Assembly: GCF_012273895.1 (NCBI RefSeq) | Contig: NC_052104.1 | Coordinates: 2,728,001-2,792,000, forward strand | From: Zerene cesonia | Lineage: Eukaryota; Arthropoda; Insecta; Lepidoptera; Pieridae | Direction of reading: 5' to 3' | Length of the DNA: 64,000 bases | In this document: positions 22,749 to 35,425 of the stretch, piece after piece | Position numbering within the stretch: position 1 is the stretch's first letter | Layout of the letters: each line of letters opens with the position of its first letter | Made by a program: the position numbers and the translations under genes | The notes under the pieces: generated by a model | Databases searched by the model: none | The model's input: only the letters and a program-made list of their open reading frames with translations | What the model was told of the DNA's origin: nothing

Positions 22749-24494
22749 TGTTTAAAACATACGCATGTCGCTTTTTATTATTTAAAAATGTTAAATAAAC
22801 TCTGATTGATAATAAAATTTTCCGAAAAGCCAAATGAATTTTAACACAACAATGTAATATATTAAGCGGCGGATGATGAGTGACAAATTTAATCGTTGAG
22901 CATTCATACGTTAATTTGGTTTCAATTACGTTTATAATATTTGAATATGACATCGACAAATTAATTTCTGATTTCCTTGGAAAGCTTATACCCATGTTCA
23001 TAAATTACATAGCTAATATTTACTGAGTAGAGATGCCTACACTGCTTGACTAGCAGATGTTATGCGTCCACCAGTGACCTTTATTCCATCATTCTTAGCG
23101 ATCTGAAGCGAAAAAATCTGACAGAACCGAAGAGACTGATCTCTCTGTACACTCGACATAATTGCGTGTTTCCGACCATTATTTCTAAACCGCCGACTGA
23201 TTTTCTATTAAGATTTCGGTCTAGATAAATTTTCAGTTCTCTGAAATATAGATAAACGAGCAGATATAACGGCCTCGTTATATTAGATACTTTGTTGCGT
23301 AAACGGCTACGAACTTTAATAAAAAACTTCGAACCGTGAAAGCTTTATGGTAATAAAGCGCTTGCATTAATGGCCTATTTATGGGATCATATATAACTCA
23401 TTCATAATCACTCTATTGAAAGCCATTAAAACTGTAAAAGAATTTCCGAGAGCACATAATTATTTACAACTAGGAACCCACATCCGATGTAAACTAATTT
23501 ATCCCTTCATTATCCAGGGTTGTTTGTTCACGTATAATTTATTTACCCTCATTGCATATTAGTAGGTTTTTGCCCTTATCATTAGGGCAAGGGTTAGCTT
23601 ATGATTTAGGGGTTTGATCGTTGTTTTTATAGGGATGCTGGTGAAGGAGCAAATTATTGTTTGGAAAATCAATTTATTGGTTTAACCTAAAGGTTATTTC
23701 TTGTATACACATAATTTACTGGTAAACAGACTTCTGAACTGCTGGTTGATTCACAAAAACGGTTCTATTAAATTGATTTACACAAGTATGTCACAATTGT
23801 ATATTTGAAGAATTATGTTCTCCATAAACAGTTGAATATTTACATTTTAAGAACATCAGGACAGCTTTTGACATTGGAAAATCACACTAATCACACCAAT
23901 TTTATAAATGTGAAAGTTTGTTTGATTGGATTGTCCGTCAAACACGCTGAAACTACTGAATGGATTTTGAAGACAGGGTATGAGCTGACTTGGGTGATAG
24001 CATACTTTTTATCCCGATTAAATGATCTCTTGGGATAAAACATAATCTCGGATAAAATAAATCCTGAACCGACGAGCGTCTAGTTTATAAATAAATGTTC
24101 TGATTATCAAATCTAAATTGAAGCAATAGTATGAATTTCACCGTGAAAGTTATCTTCAATCAAGAAATAGGTTATAATTGAATTTATGTATCATATCTGT
24201 TTCATAGATTGATATTCTTAACGATTCGCTAGGTGATCAGTCTTCTGTGCACTGTTGGACAGAACTATTTCTGGTATTTGCTATAAATTATTCTATGACA
24301 ACGAAATACGACGGACGAATAACCATAGTTACTTGTCATACCGATACCTCATATAATGACAATATAAGATACGTTTTCATAATTTTTGGGTATGGTTCTG
24401 TAACTGCTTTTTCTTCTTCAGCTTATGTATGACCTACAATTATCTTATTGTTAGACTCAAAATATCGTCAAAGAAAAGTGCAATGTATATAACA
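22749..24494. other. Intergenic, no gene seen
   Basis: It begins after the last possible poly(A) signal of the ACE-like gene. Only the family W copy at 23905 is recognised. Confidence 0.5.
23905..24065 (+). repeat. Family W short repeat
   Basis: TTATAAATGTGAAAGTTTG, AAACACGCTGAAACTACTG and ATCCCGATTAAATGATCTC are family W landmarks in the opposite direction to the copies at 30075 and 37215. Confidence 0.6.
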
Positions 24495-24704
24495 TCCTAC
24501 TAATCCTACTAATATTATAATGCGAAAGTTTGTAAGGATGAGTGTGTGTTTGTTGCTCTTTCACGCAAAAACTGCTAAGCCGATTGCAATGAAATTTGGT
24601 ACGTAGGCAGCTGAACAACTGGAATAACATATAGGCAAATTTTTATCCCAATATTCCTACGGGATACGGATTAACGCGGGTGGAACCGCGGGGCGCAGCT
24701 AGTT
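24495..24704 (-). repeat. Family M repeat, full length, reverse
   Basis: On + it starts ATCCTACTAATCCTACTAA and ends ACCGCGGGGCGCAGCTAG, the reverse complement of the M consensus. The tail unit TAGTAGGAT is doubled. Confidence 0.85.
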
Positions 24705-25279
24705 GTCTATAAATATAAGATGCCAACTTTCGAATAAAAAAGTAAGTTGGAAAAAAAAAACAAAGGTATCGAATGATGAACTTTTGAATAATGTTCATCG
24801 TATTCTATTACGTGACGCTAATTCGTAATCAATACGAAAGTTCCGACATTTGATGGATCCCTCCCGTTAGGTAAATTGTGGAAAGATGTAATTACACACT
24901 TTATAACTTTATACCAGTTCACTTTTTAAGCAATTTTTTATTCAAATGCTCTAGAAAGTGCTAGATTAAACTTTTCAAGAATTATTGCGTATGACTATCT
25001 TTATTTCGATAAACTACAGGTCATTTTGTATCGACAATATTAGCACATATGAGCAGAATGGACTAATTGATGTTTCATTCTACGCGCCTGAAAAGATTTA
25101 GACTCAACTTAGTACACAGATAGGCTATGGTTCAAATTCGATTTTCTAAAATACGAGCTACACATTTGCAGATATTAAGCACTGTAAAATATGGATGGGT
25201 AGTGGCTTCTTCATCAGAGAAACTACAGGGGATCTACCGGGAAGGCACAGCATTTGAGGGACAATTGGAACATTTTTAA

Positions 25280-25318
25280 GGCCAACCCAGCTCGGTTGCC
25301 TGCTATGACATAAAACAG
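25280..25318 (+). repeat. Family S 3' end fragment
   Basis: CAGCTCGGTTGCCTGCTATG followed by ACATAAAAC is the final 30 bp or so of family S. Confidence 0.5.
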
Positions 25319-25667
25319 TACCGCGGAAGATTCTAAGAAAAAAAAATGTAATTCAGTCGATTTAAACATTACACTAAATTACAAAAGTTTCTTCTTAATG
25401 TGCATTCATTGAGAGAGCTTGAACTCATAAATAATTCGAACATAATTTCCAACAATTTGACAGCGTTTGTATCGCGTTTATTAAAATTGAGCAATGTTCT
25501 CCGAACTTTTGAATATTTGTATTGTATTTTCAGGAAACAATACAATGTAGTCCAATTTTGATGTAATCTTAATATCGTAAGTACAAGCTCCATTATATAT
25601 CATGACATAGGTACATATACACAATAGATTGATGATACATAACAAATTTAATATAACTTTTCCGTTA

Positions 25668-25826
25668 CACTATACTTCACCATCTGCCTTCTGGGTTCTG
25701 GCAGGATCAATAGCGTCATAGGCCAGTTGACACAACATATTAAGCTGAGCCTGGAATGTTCCACAGTCATAACAGATAATAGCAACTAACGCAATTTTTT
25801 TGCCAATTTTTTGTAATATATATTAT
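25668..25826 (-). other. Coding-like patch of unknown identity
   Basis: Read on the - strand it is open for about 50 codons and includes GTFQAQLNMLCQLAYDAIDP, ending ADGEV and TAG. Its GC content is above the surroundings. The + strand is also open in part (LLGSGRINSVIGQL), so the direction is unsure. It could be a decayed exon of a lost gene or a repeat-borne fragment. No family is recognised with confidence. Confidence 0.3.
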
Positions 25827-26104
25827 GTATACTTAATATAACTTCAACTATAGAATAAAATATAATGTGACCCCATTTTTACATTTGAAAATAATTAATT
25901 GTAAGTGTGTTAAAAGTAATGTATAATGCAAAACACTTAAAACATTACATTTTCTTTTTTAATAACGATACACCAATAGATTTAACGATATGTTCAAAAT
26001 GGAACTTAAGCATTTTTATTGTAACGATATATGGCTGTATATTATATATCTACCAATCTTTAATGTCTAATTCAAAGCACAAATTATATTGAAGGTTTCA
26101 ACAA

Positions 26105-26340
26105 GATTAAATCATCATAACTGCCACTGCAGACACACAGGCTTCTTATGAGAGTTCAGGCCATAATCCACCAAGGCTGGATAGGCAGATGCCACATGTC
26201 CTCGAAATTTTGATTCTTGAACATGCCGGTTTCCTCGTGATGTTTTCCTTCACCATCTTGGTGTAATGTATATGTTAATTGAAAAGTCAATTTATTTCTT
26301 GGACGCTCGTCCGGTGTCAAACCTGCGACTTTTTATTTTC
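26105..26340 (-). repeat. Family X SINE, reverse, tRNA head partly lost
   Basis: It shares ATGCCGGTTTCCTCGTGATG, TTTTCCTTCACC, CACGCTCG-like GGACGCTCGTCCGG and TGAGAGTTCAGGCCATAATC with the copy at 36428. The B box is degenerate and the A box is missing. Confidence 0.8.
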
Positions 26341-27654
26341 AGTCTGAGCAGAGCTATTGATGAGATTAAATAGCTCTTATTAAAATTAACGAGCACGAGA
26401 AGCTGTAAAAACAATCTGTGAATGAACGTTATGTTTCTCTGTACAAATCTGTTTGGAGTAATTAATCAAATACTAAATCCAATAACTATGCAACATCTGG
26501 CGCTCTTAAGATTTTATGAGTTCATTTCGAGTTATCTTTACGACACCTTATGTTTCAATTATTAAAACTTTTACATCAACGTTTAAGTGTTTATTAATTA
26601 TTTTCTGTATATAACAAATGTGTATACTTATGGTACTCTTAAAACATAAATATATTATAGATTCAAGGCAATGACAAAATATTAAAAAAAATACAAAATG
26701 ATAGTACGTAATTATGAAGTTGATAAGTTTTATTCAAACCGTATACGTATGGATTATGGCGTAGTGAGAAAGCGCTGCAAGAGAGGTTTTTAAGAAAATT
26801 AATAAATAAATCATGTATTGTAGAAAACTGCAATACATTTTAAAGGAGACTTGTAAATCATATGACTATGAGTCGTTGATAGGGTCAAAGCTATAAAGAG
26901 GCATGGCGCTTTTTATATATTTACAAAAGTAACTGTTAACAGAGCGTCGCATTATGCCACGATTGAGGAAACTTGATTTTTAACATGGTAGATTAAATTA
27001 AAATTGCTTATTAAAACAAATAAATTAAAATAACAATAAATATGTACAACTAACATGTTTTATGTAAATTTAAATTGTGTCTGAAAAACTCCCACCGCAA
27101 ACAATAAGTTTAAACATTATTATTATTATTTTTAAGTTTCCTTCTATGTACAATCTTGTTAGAGTCTTGAATAAAAAAATAAATAAGTTTTGTAAGCATG
27201 TAGGAATCCACTCTAAATACGATATATATAAACATGGATTAAAGATACACAAGGCAACAAAAATAATGTTTTATATTCTACTCAGAATACACTTAGACAT
27301 AAGAACCACTTAATTTCAAGCTTTAATCACGGACTGTCAAATATAAAAATGAAGTGCATCTGCTACTAACGACCGAACCAACTGCAGACTGTGAGAAATC
27401 TACGATTAAATATTTTATCTTAAACGAGTGTCAATCACCTTCTAACTCCAAACATTAAGATCAATTGCCTGAAATTTTACTGCACAAGATGCATTTTAGT
27501 GGCGAATGCAACTTGTACAGTAAAAATTAGACACACATTTATTTTGAATCAAACCTAAAAGAAATTTATAGAAAAATATTAAGAATTTTTATGAATGCAG
27601 GTGGGGAGAAGAAAGTCCGTTTATGCAGATTATTTTTTGCTTTATTTCATTTAT

Positions 27655-27820
27655 ATTAAGGAATGTCGGGATAAAAAAAGTTGCCTATATGTTACTCCAG
27701 TTGTCCAGCTGTCTACGTACCAAGTTTCATTGCAATCGGTTCGGTAGTTTTTACGTGAAAGAGCAACAAACACACACACATCCTTACAAACTTTCGCATT
27801 TATAATATTAGTAGGATGGT
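27655..27820 (+). repeat. Family M repeat, 5' truncated
   Basis: It starts at GGAATGTCGGGATAAAA and runs to ATTTATAATATTAGTAGGAT. The CTAGCTGCG head is missing. Confidence 0.8.
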
Positions 27821-27945
27821 TTGTATAAGCGCTACTCACAATTTGAAGTCGTTAAATGTAGATTTCTACTCCTAGGGGATGAACGTAAGCCAGTCAAAAT
27901 AATAAGCAAATTTGGGGTCTATTGCTACGATTTGAATTGTACGGT

Positions 27946-28267
27946 TATTGTGGGAGTCGAGCACGCTTCGGCACGAATTGGGCCAGCTCGCACCGGGGAA
28001 GTACCACACCCCCACAGAAAACCGGCGTGAAATAGTGGCATGCCACTGTGTTTCGTACGGTGAGTGGGGGAGCCGGAGGCCCGTTTCCGTTTCCTCGCCC
28101 GTCCTAGTCCATTCCTTCTTTCCAGTCGTTAGTCCTTTCCTTTTTCCCTTACCCCATAAAAGCGGGCAGCGCATTCACAGAGGTACTACCTATGCGAATG
28201 TTTATGGGCGGTGGTGATCGCTTACCATCAGGCGAACCACCGGCTCAGCGGCTCGCTATGACATAAA
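27946..28267 (+). repeat. Family S repeat, full length
   Basis: It runs from TGTGGGAGTCGAGCACGC to CTATGACATAAAAAA and is of the same subfamily as the copy at 6716 (GCGGGCAGCGCATTCACAGA). An A-rich tail follows, then a tRNA-like B box and a hairpin. Confidence 0.87.
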
Positions 28268-28307
28268 AAAAAAACAAAAAATTTGCTACGGTTTGGCAAA
28301 AAACGCG

Positions 28308-28390
28308 GGTTCGAATCGGGATTCGTAAATTTGAAATAAAATGAAATGAAATAAAATTTGATCACAAGGCGGGCCTTGTGATCAAATTTT
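28308..28390 (+). repeat. tRNA-like B box followed by a perfect 18-bp hairpin
   Basis: GGTTCGAATCG (28308-28318) fits a pol III B box. An inverted repeat follows: arms AAAATTTGATCACAAGGC (28353-28370) and GCCTTGTGATCAAATTTT (28373-28390), two-base spacer GG. It directly follows the A tail of the family S copy. Confidence 0.75.
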
Positions 28391-28647
28391 TTCTAGTCTT
28401 TCAAAATTTCTTATTTATAAAGCATTTAAATGCTATATTAAATTTGGGGTCACTAGGGAATTTCATGTCGAGCCCAGTATAGGTAGGGTCTTCCTTAAGT
28501 CAATATGTTTAGTAACTAATAGTATTTCATTTTGCAATACTATCAAAATGTCGATAGAAATGTTCACTTCCGCCTACGACATTATTACAAATGTTTATGT
28601 ATTTAACTTAACTTCTTTTTAATACGTATGTATCGTCATATTATAAT

Positions 28648-28818
28648 AGTATCAATAGAAATTAAAAACTTTTTAACGGATTTTAAACGCGATTTATTCA
28701 TTATATTATTAACCCGACGTTTCGAACACTTTACAGCGAGCGTGGTCACGGGGAGAGTTTTTAATTTCGAAATGTATAATACTCGCGTAAAATCAAACAC
28801 AAGAAAGTATCAATAGAA
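28648..28818 (+). mobile_element. Family P element with 13-bp target duplication
   Basis: AGTATCAATAGAA occurs at 28648-28660 and again at 28806-28818, flanking a 145-bp insert. The insert reads TTTTTAACGGATTTTAAACG, TTAACCCGACGTTTCGAAC, GCGAGCGTGGTCACGGGGAG, then GTTTTTAATTTCGAAATG and ACTCGCGTAAAATC. Compared with the copy at 34983, the body is inverted relative to the tail, with a 12-bp duplication of the tail start (GAAATTAAAAAC and its reverse complement). A Penelope-like origin is inferred from the inversion habit and the GAAACGTCGGG motif; it is not proven. Confidence 0.72.
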
Positions 28819-29249
28819 TACCTAATTCAGAAAGTTGTTGACAAATTTTAAATAACAAGATCTTATATCCATTAAGCGCGATAAAAGTACAATTTCTTAT
28901 GGATATCGCATTTAAAATACACAAATGCGAGTTTTCATTTTTATTCTATAGCAAAAGCGATTTTAAAAGGCTATTGAAAACGTGACTTTCCTTATGCACA
29001 TGTGATACTGAATGCAATTTTTAAACTAGATTTTCATAGAAATCCTTGAACTTCCGAACGATTTTGCCTCATAGTGATCCAATAATAACGTTTAACACGT
29101 GCAGGGTTTGTGACCGTTTCTCTGTTAGCATCTTACAGTATTCATTGCCGTAATAGGCACTCTAAAGTATCGTCAGTATATCTTCAGTATATCGTCACTA
29201 TATAAATGAGGTATTCGATTCAATTACAATTCACGTATATAAAAAGCTT

Positions 29250-29455
29250 AGCTTTTTCCCGCGGCTTCTCACTCCTTAAATTCGAAGTAGTTTAACAGAT
29301 GTTATTATATAAGTCCTCCTCTTGAATCACTCTCTATCTATAAAAAAACCCATCAAAATCCGTTTCGTAATTTTAAAGATTAAAGCATACATAGGGACAT
29401 AGGGACAGAGAAAGCGACTTTGTTTTATACTATGTAGTGATTTAGGAAAACATAA
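29250..29455 (+). repeat. Family Y short repeat
   Basis: TTTCCCGCGGCTTCTCACTC, CTCCTCTTGAATCACTCTCT, CAAAATCCGTTTCGTAATTT, ACATAGGGACATAGGGACAG and TTATACTATGTAGTGAT. Confidence 0.65.
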
Positions 29456-30074
29456 TATAAGACATGTATATCTGATCATCAATTGTAAAAAATTGTTTGT
29501 TTTCTTTTGATTTCTACAAATTAATAAGTATATAAGGTAATATACGGCAAGTAAATTCAATTGAATGTGTTAAATTGTCGTCTACTTTTGCTTTGGTAAG
29601 AATATATTGCTTGTATGTATCACCACTTATATGATGAAACAGCTTTTGCAATATAAATTCGATTGAATTGCAATTAGCGAAAAAATCTCGCTTACTTTAA
29701 CCGCACTCGAATAACTCTCTACTATTTGAAACAGTTTTTAACTTTTCAATATTTTTTGCTCACTTTTAAAGGCATTAAAAATCAAAATCGTTCCGTGCTT
29801 AGTATGGTTAAATATGGAATATGACAAGGATATTTGTATTGTATAGGAGAGTATAAAACTCATAATGTAATTTTTAATCATATCCTTGTACAAGTAAGAA
29901 ATCCTCAGTGTCGCAAGCCCGACTCATGCTTGACCGGTTCGTTTGTCTATTTCCTACATCCAAAAAAATTATTGACATACGTTCAGCTGTTTATTTGTCA
30001 CCTTTTACAATATTTGAAAGAGATGACAAGGATATTCAATGAGATAGGCTCTAAAATATAATCAATTTATATTT

Positions 30075-30270
30075 TACGAGACGTTCGTCCCGCTCCGCCC
30101 GGATATGAAGATTCCTTTATCCTAAGGGAGCATTTAATCGGAAAAAGTATCCAATCACCCAAGTCAGGATATGACCACGTATACTAGATTTCATTAAAAT
30201 CCGCTCAGCGTGATTCACGAACAAACATCCAAACGAACAAACTTTCACATTTATAATATTAGTGTGATAA
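30075..30270 (+). repeat. Family W short repeat
   Basis: TTCGTCCCGCTCCGCCCGGA, GAGCATTTAATCGGAAAAAG, CAGCGTGATTCACGAACAA, TTATAATATTAGTGTGAT. Confidence 0.7.
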
Positions 30271-31194
30271 TAAAGAAATAAAGCATATAGTATCGTAATA
30301 TATCGTGTTCTAAAAGATGAACCTACCGTTCCTTCACTTGAGAGTGTTTTAAAATTTTATTCCCAGTCTGAACTGTTAGAAGTTAGTATAGTAGTTAGAT
30401 AGTTTTACAGTTGGGATGTTTAGACGTTTGTACATAAGGAAGCGACTCGTATGTGCATTTAGCTGAAGCAAATGTTGGCAAAGGACTGTTACTTAGGAAC
30501 TTTGCGACTTCAGTGAATGAATAGAGCCATACAAGTGTGGATAGCAAGCATTACTCTTTTGTGGACCTCGTTTGAGAAGTTAATTAATTTAAATGAATCA
30601 TAATAGTTCTCTACGTAAGGTAATTCAAATGTAAAATGTACTATTATGCTCTCCCCCAGAAGGGTTTTATATATATCTATACTATATTATATCATCATAA
30701 TATGCATCATGTTTTAGATAAATAATTTCTCAATTTTTAGCCCAGAAAAATGTGTGAATCTCTGCTGTTTTTGAAAGCTCAATTTTCTTCGCGGATCTAA
30801 TGTCCCGTCATAAGCCAATAAATATAGTTTGTATATATGTAATAAGAATAAAAATTAACCTCATTTCAACGTCTTTAACATAACATTGGATACTAATATT
30901 AACTCCATATTATATTACATAATCAAAGCCAGATTTACTTTCCAAGTTTGAGCTGAATTTTGATATAGTGTTTGCAATAATATGAATATCCATACCGTTG
31001 CTTAGTATCTAAACTATGAAGATGTTAATTTCTTGAGGGTGTAATTGTAGACCAATCAAACTTGAACTTTAGCTTTAAATATATCATTATTATAATGGTA
31101 TATGAACTGTGAAACCGAAAACCTGAGTTTATTTCAGTCTTGATAGATTCAAAGAAAACATATCTTTATCTTTAGCAAATATACGGTACCACTT

Positions 31195-31262
31195 CAAGGC
31201 TACACACGACAGGCTTTTATTTTAAAGATTACACTATAATCCACCACGCTGGCCAAATACGG
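31195..31262 (-). repeat. Family X fragment
   Basis: CTACACACGACAGGC and ATAATCCACCACGCTGGCCA match the reverse of the family X 3' half. Confidence 0.55.
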
Positions 31263-31915
31263 GTTTGCAGTTTAGTACAAATTTTCGGACTTATGATCGT
31301 TTGAAGTTGTTTCAGAATCAATATACAGGGTATGCTTGTGTATATATTTAGATGCTAAAGATCTACATATGATAGTATCTTATTAATACTAACGATTTAT
31401 TTGTTAATACTGAATTGTATTTAAATAGCTCAATTCTTGATCTATCGATATTCAAGATTCGTTTTGAACAAGGTCGCAATATCGGTTCTTATTAAGTTTG
31501 TGAACGTTTAAATTAGCGTTCGGATTTTTTATTTGACTTTCAAAAGGAATAATTTAAGGGACATTTATTCAGGAATTTACATTTAATTTTTAACAAGTTG
31601 GCGCCTAACTTCGTCCGTTGACAGATATCAATATATTATAGGCACATAGATTAGTTAATGAAATTTTTAATACAAGAAAAGTCTTAGGAATATAACTTTA
31701 ATACATTTTAATATATAACGAGCTTTGGAAAAGCACGAACTCACGTACGGCATATGAAGAGAAGTTGAATATACATATCAAATTATTTGAGTAGTCTACA
31801 GCTCTTAATGTTTGTAACTAGATGCAAGTCCAGCCTCAGTTATGTATGTCCTAGTTCAAATGTTAAGAACTTATTAGCTTGTATTTGACTTTACGTGAGT
31901 ATCAAAAGTTAAAGA

Positions 31916-32043
31916 CTTTTTAACGGATTTTAAACGCGATTTATTTATTAAACCCGCCACTCCGAACACTTTACAGCGAGCGTCGTCACGAGGAGACTGA
32001 CAGACTAATATAATGAATATAGCGTTTAAAATCCGTTAAAAAG
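31916..32043. mobile_element. Family P element, palindromic copy
   Basis: CTTTTTAACGGATTTTAAAC begins the left arm (31916-31937) and its exact 22-bp reverse complement is the right arm (32022-32043). The 84 bp between hold the body with CACTTTACAGCGAGCGTC. Confidence 0.72.
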
Positions 32044-34982
32044 TATACGATTTGAAATAGAAATAAATACTTACATCTAAAACAAATGAAAACAGTAATA
32101 GTGGCAAAAAGGGCTCCCCATCAGCAAAGCAGAAACCATTTTAAGAATAAAATGTGTTACTGCACTGATTTTCAGAGGATTTGGAAATATATAAGTTTTA
32201 TGTAATTAAGTATGGACAAAGGTGGAAATCCTCCATTGTAAATCAAAGGTCCCCGTCGAATCGACATGACTAGCCGGAATGTAAATATTTCGCTAGCGCG
32301 ATTCAGGGCGAGGTGTCGCTTCAGAGAAAAAGGCAAATGGTTTAATATGGTATTTAATTAAGTAATAATAGAGATGAGCTCACTATTTTTTCCATTCCAA
32401 GTAACTTTTCTATTGAAAATTTATTTCTTCGAAAGTTTATCTTTTATAAAAGCGTTTTAATGCTATAAAACTTAACGATTTTTTATTTATATTTTCAGTG
32501 ACGGCCATTTTTCAAGTTGTCGTATCAGTATATAAATTAAGTACTTTAAATACAGTTGCTGCAAAGTATGGAACATTACTGTTAAATTTATTGGAAAGGG
32601 TCAACACATAAAGTGGATTTATGTGGACTTTATAAGGCAATATAGAGAACGATTAGTATAAAAAGTTCCTTGTAATATTTTGGCTGTGGGTGTAGTAGGA
32701 TAAGTTCGGATATCGTTTATAGAACAAAGCAATGACATATAGCTTTGATAATGAATGTTTGTTCGACTAATCTAAGGAATTAGGCATATTGATGTATCTA
32801 ATTACATACATAAAGATTAAAACTGAAATTATAATGTAGTTCATAGGTAGTGTTGTTTCTTATTAGATTCATATGTATGAAATTTTCATTCACATGCTAA
32901 AAACTTAAAAAAACTTTATGCCTAGATTAAATTCTACAGTTTTTGATTAAACATAAAAATGAAGAGTATTTTTCTAACAAAAAGCCTATGAAAGTAATAT
33001 GCATAGACCAAATATCCACGTATTGAAAAACGAATTTTACGCCAGCGAATTTTAATCCCATCGAATATACATTACTAGTACAGAGCAGCTATATCGGTTC
33101 GATTCTCTCACATATAAAAGGACTTATATTTTCCCTTAATAAATATTACACTCTGCCTCCATTCAATTCAATGGAGGTGTCTTCGGTCAACCGAGTAAGG
33201 TTCCACAAGTAACGATTCGTCGAGCAAATTTGTCGGTCAAAAGAATTTTTTTCACTCCGCCCGAGTAGGGTCGAGTAAAAAGAATTTTAGCTTGTATTGA
33301 GTCGCATAATGTGGAGAATGTTTTAAGCTGAATGCGGTGGGTAATTGAAATTCTTCGAGTCCATAGTGTGAACAGTTATATGCATTACTTTTTTATGGTC
33401 ATGAATAAAAGGATTACAATTTTAACTAACCTACTCCATGTGCTATATAATAGGTCCCAACTCGATGGAGTAAATTGCCATTTAGCATCATAACTACCTT
33501 TATGTTCGGTTCGTGTAAATGTTAGAAAGCTTTCCCAGTGTATTTTTTCATAGAATCTATTCTTACTTGTTCTCTAGTAGCTTCTGTAGTATGATAACGT
33601 TATTTAGAATAAAAAATAGTAGATTTATACATTAGGTCCTAAATTACGATATGAAGTATTGTTAGTCGTTATCGTTAATATGTCAAATATGTTATCACAC
33701 CCAACAATATTCACTGCTATGTATACTGGACATAAGGTTAAAAGTCACAAATCCCGCTAAGAACATCTGCTAAGGGACAACCTTAGTTTCTCTTTTCACG
33801 GATCGTCGGTTGAGGATTAAAGAGCGCACTTAATTTGATAACTTACTTTGGATTCTAACATGTGGCTGAGACAAAGCCTTTTTGGTAAATGGACTGGAAA
33901 TCGATACATTTTCTTAGCACATTTCGGTAATTGAAAAAATAATGTAGCGTGGAGCTCAATCATTCTTGGAATTCATGGAAGATGTGTATTATATTGTTAA
34001 ATACTAGGAATATTCAAACTTGGAACTTTATATGATATTTTTAAATGTAAAGAACATAATTCGATAAAATCTGTAGATATAGATAGGTTTATTGGCATTA
34101 TCTTTTTTAGGATTAAAATAATACAACATATGTGTTATATGTGTTTACAGTTTTTTTTTGGTTGGTAAAGAATATAAGAAAATTGCAACTTTTAAGATTG
34201 GCCTACTTACACAAAAGGATATCAAATTTAATGGTTGTCATATTAATATTTCGGAGGAAGAGGAAATAATAATAATAATGATAAACAACATTTTATTACA
34301 CACCAAAAAAAGCAATTCAATATTAAATAGGAATAGAAACAGCGAAATATAGTGTTTTTACTTGTTACACGTGTCATCAACGCTGGCTGCCACAAGGTAG
34401 TTTCAAAAAGATAAATGAAGTTAATTTTAATGTCTCGATTAATTGCGCATGGAGCAGACACGTTACCAATATATCCGTTATAATATATGAAACATTATCG
34501 GGAATAGCATTTCAATAATATTTAGTGAATGATGTAAGTAATGTAAATTTTTTGTTCTTCACTTCAGTTCTCTTCCATTCCAAAAAGTCACGTATGTCAA
34601 AGTGAGAGCAGTCTATGGTATAAATGAATTGTGAGTGAAACAGTTGTGTTGTTATCAAAAACGTATAAAAGTCACAAAGGTATTGAAGTCGCCAGAGATA
34701 CATTCGTTTTATACCCTATCCGTAGCTGAATACCGAAACCCAATGGAATTTTGAATATGTTTATTGTGTTTTCCATTTGCGCTGATCATACGAAATTAAT
34801 AATGTTTCGTAAATTGTATCAACCTTCGATGATAGTACTTCTTTCTACCGATACGCATGCCATTACAAAAACAATCCATAGATTTGATATTTAATTAATG
34901 AATATACTGGAACAGATAAAACATAATACACGCTTTAATAAAATAAATAAACAACAATTTTTGTATGACCTTCAAGACATAT
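32044..34982. other. Intergenic, no gene seen
   Basis: Mostly plain AT-rich sequence with copy 1 of the 80-bp repeat pair (33503). A GC-richer stretch at 33160-33290 with ATTCAATTCAATGGAGGTG and GGTCGAGTAAAAAGAATTTT is not matched elsewhere. Confidence 0.45.
33503..33581 (+). repeat. Copy 1 of an 80-bp repeat pair
   Basis: GTTCGGTTCGTGTAAATGTT, AGCTTTCCCAGTGTA, TTCATAGAATCTATTCT, CTTGTTCTCTAGTAGC. The partner lies 2.3 kb downstream in the same direction. Confidence 0.65.
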
Positions 34983-35135
34983 AACATCTCAGTCTCCCCG
35001 TGACCACGCTCGCTGTAAAGTGTTCGAAACGTCGGGTTAATAATATAATGAATAAATCGCGTTTATAATCCGTTGAAAAGTTTTTAATTTCTAAATGTAT
35101 AATACTCGCGTGAAACCAAACACAAGAAAAATAAA
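34983..35135 (+). mobile_element. Family P element, body and tail in the same direction
   Basis: It runs CTCAGTCTCCCCGTGACCAC, GTGTTCGAAACGTCGGGTT, AATGAATAAATCGCGTTTA, then TTTTTAATTTCTAAATG and ACTCGCGTGAAACCAAAC. I take it as the uninverted reference for the other two copies. Confidence 0.72.
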
Positions 35136-35314
35136 TAAATTCAGCTACTCTATAAACACAATCTTTCTTTTCTAAGAAAGGACTAATTAGAGTATATCTA
35201 TTTTATATATAATAAAAGTATATCTATAAATTTATATCACTTTCCGCTTTTCACCAGTCCTTCATAAGTCATTCATCTTCACATTAATCACATCACTATA
35301 GCTCGAAACGGTGA

Positions 35315-35425
35315 ATGAAAATATCGTGAGGAAATCGGCATGTTTAGAACCAAAAGGAAGACAAGTAGGAGGGATGCTTGTATATCTGAATTAGGAATAA
35401 ATGGGGGCTGATGATGATGATTACT
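35315..35425 (+). repeat. Family X fragment
   Basis: ATATCGTGAGGAAATCGGCA and TGGGGGCTGATGATGATGAT match the middle and tail of family X on the + strand. Confidence 0.6.

Noticed and set aside
28661..28805. Family P as an active hammerhead ribozyme
   Set aside because: CTGTAAAG replaces the required CTGATGAG, and helices II and III cannot form around CGAAAC, so at most a decayed relic.
33160..33300. Repeated GTCGAG/CCGAGTA words suggesting an array
   Set aside because: Units are irregular and not evenly spaced; no CRISPR or satellite structure.
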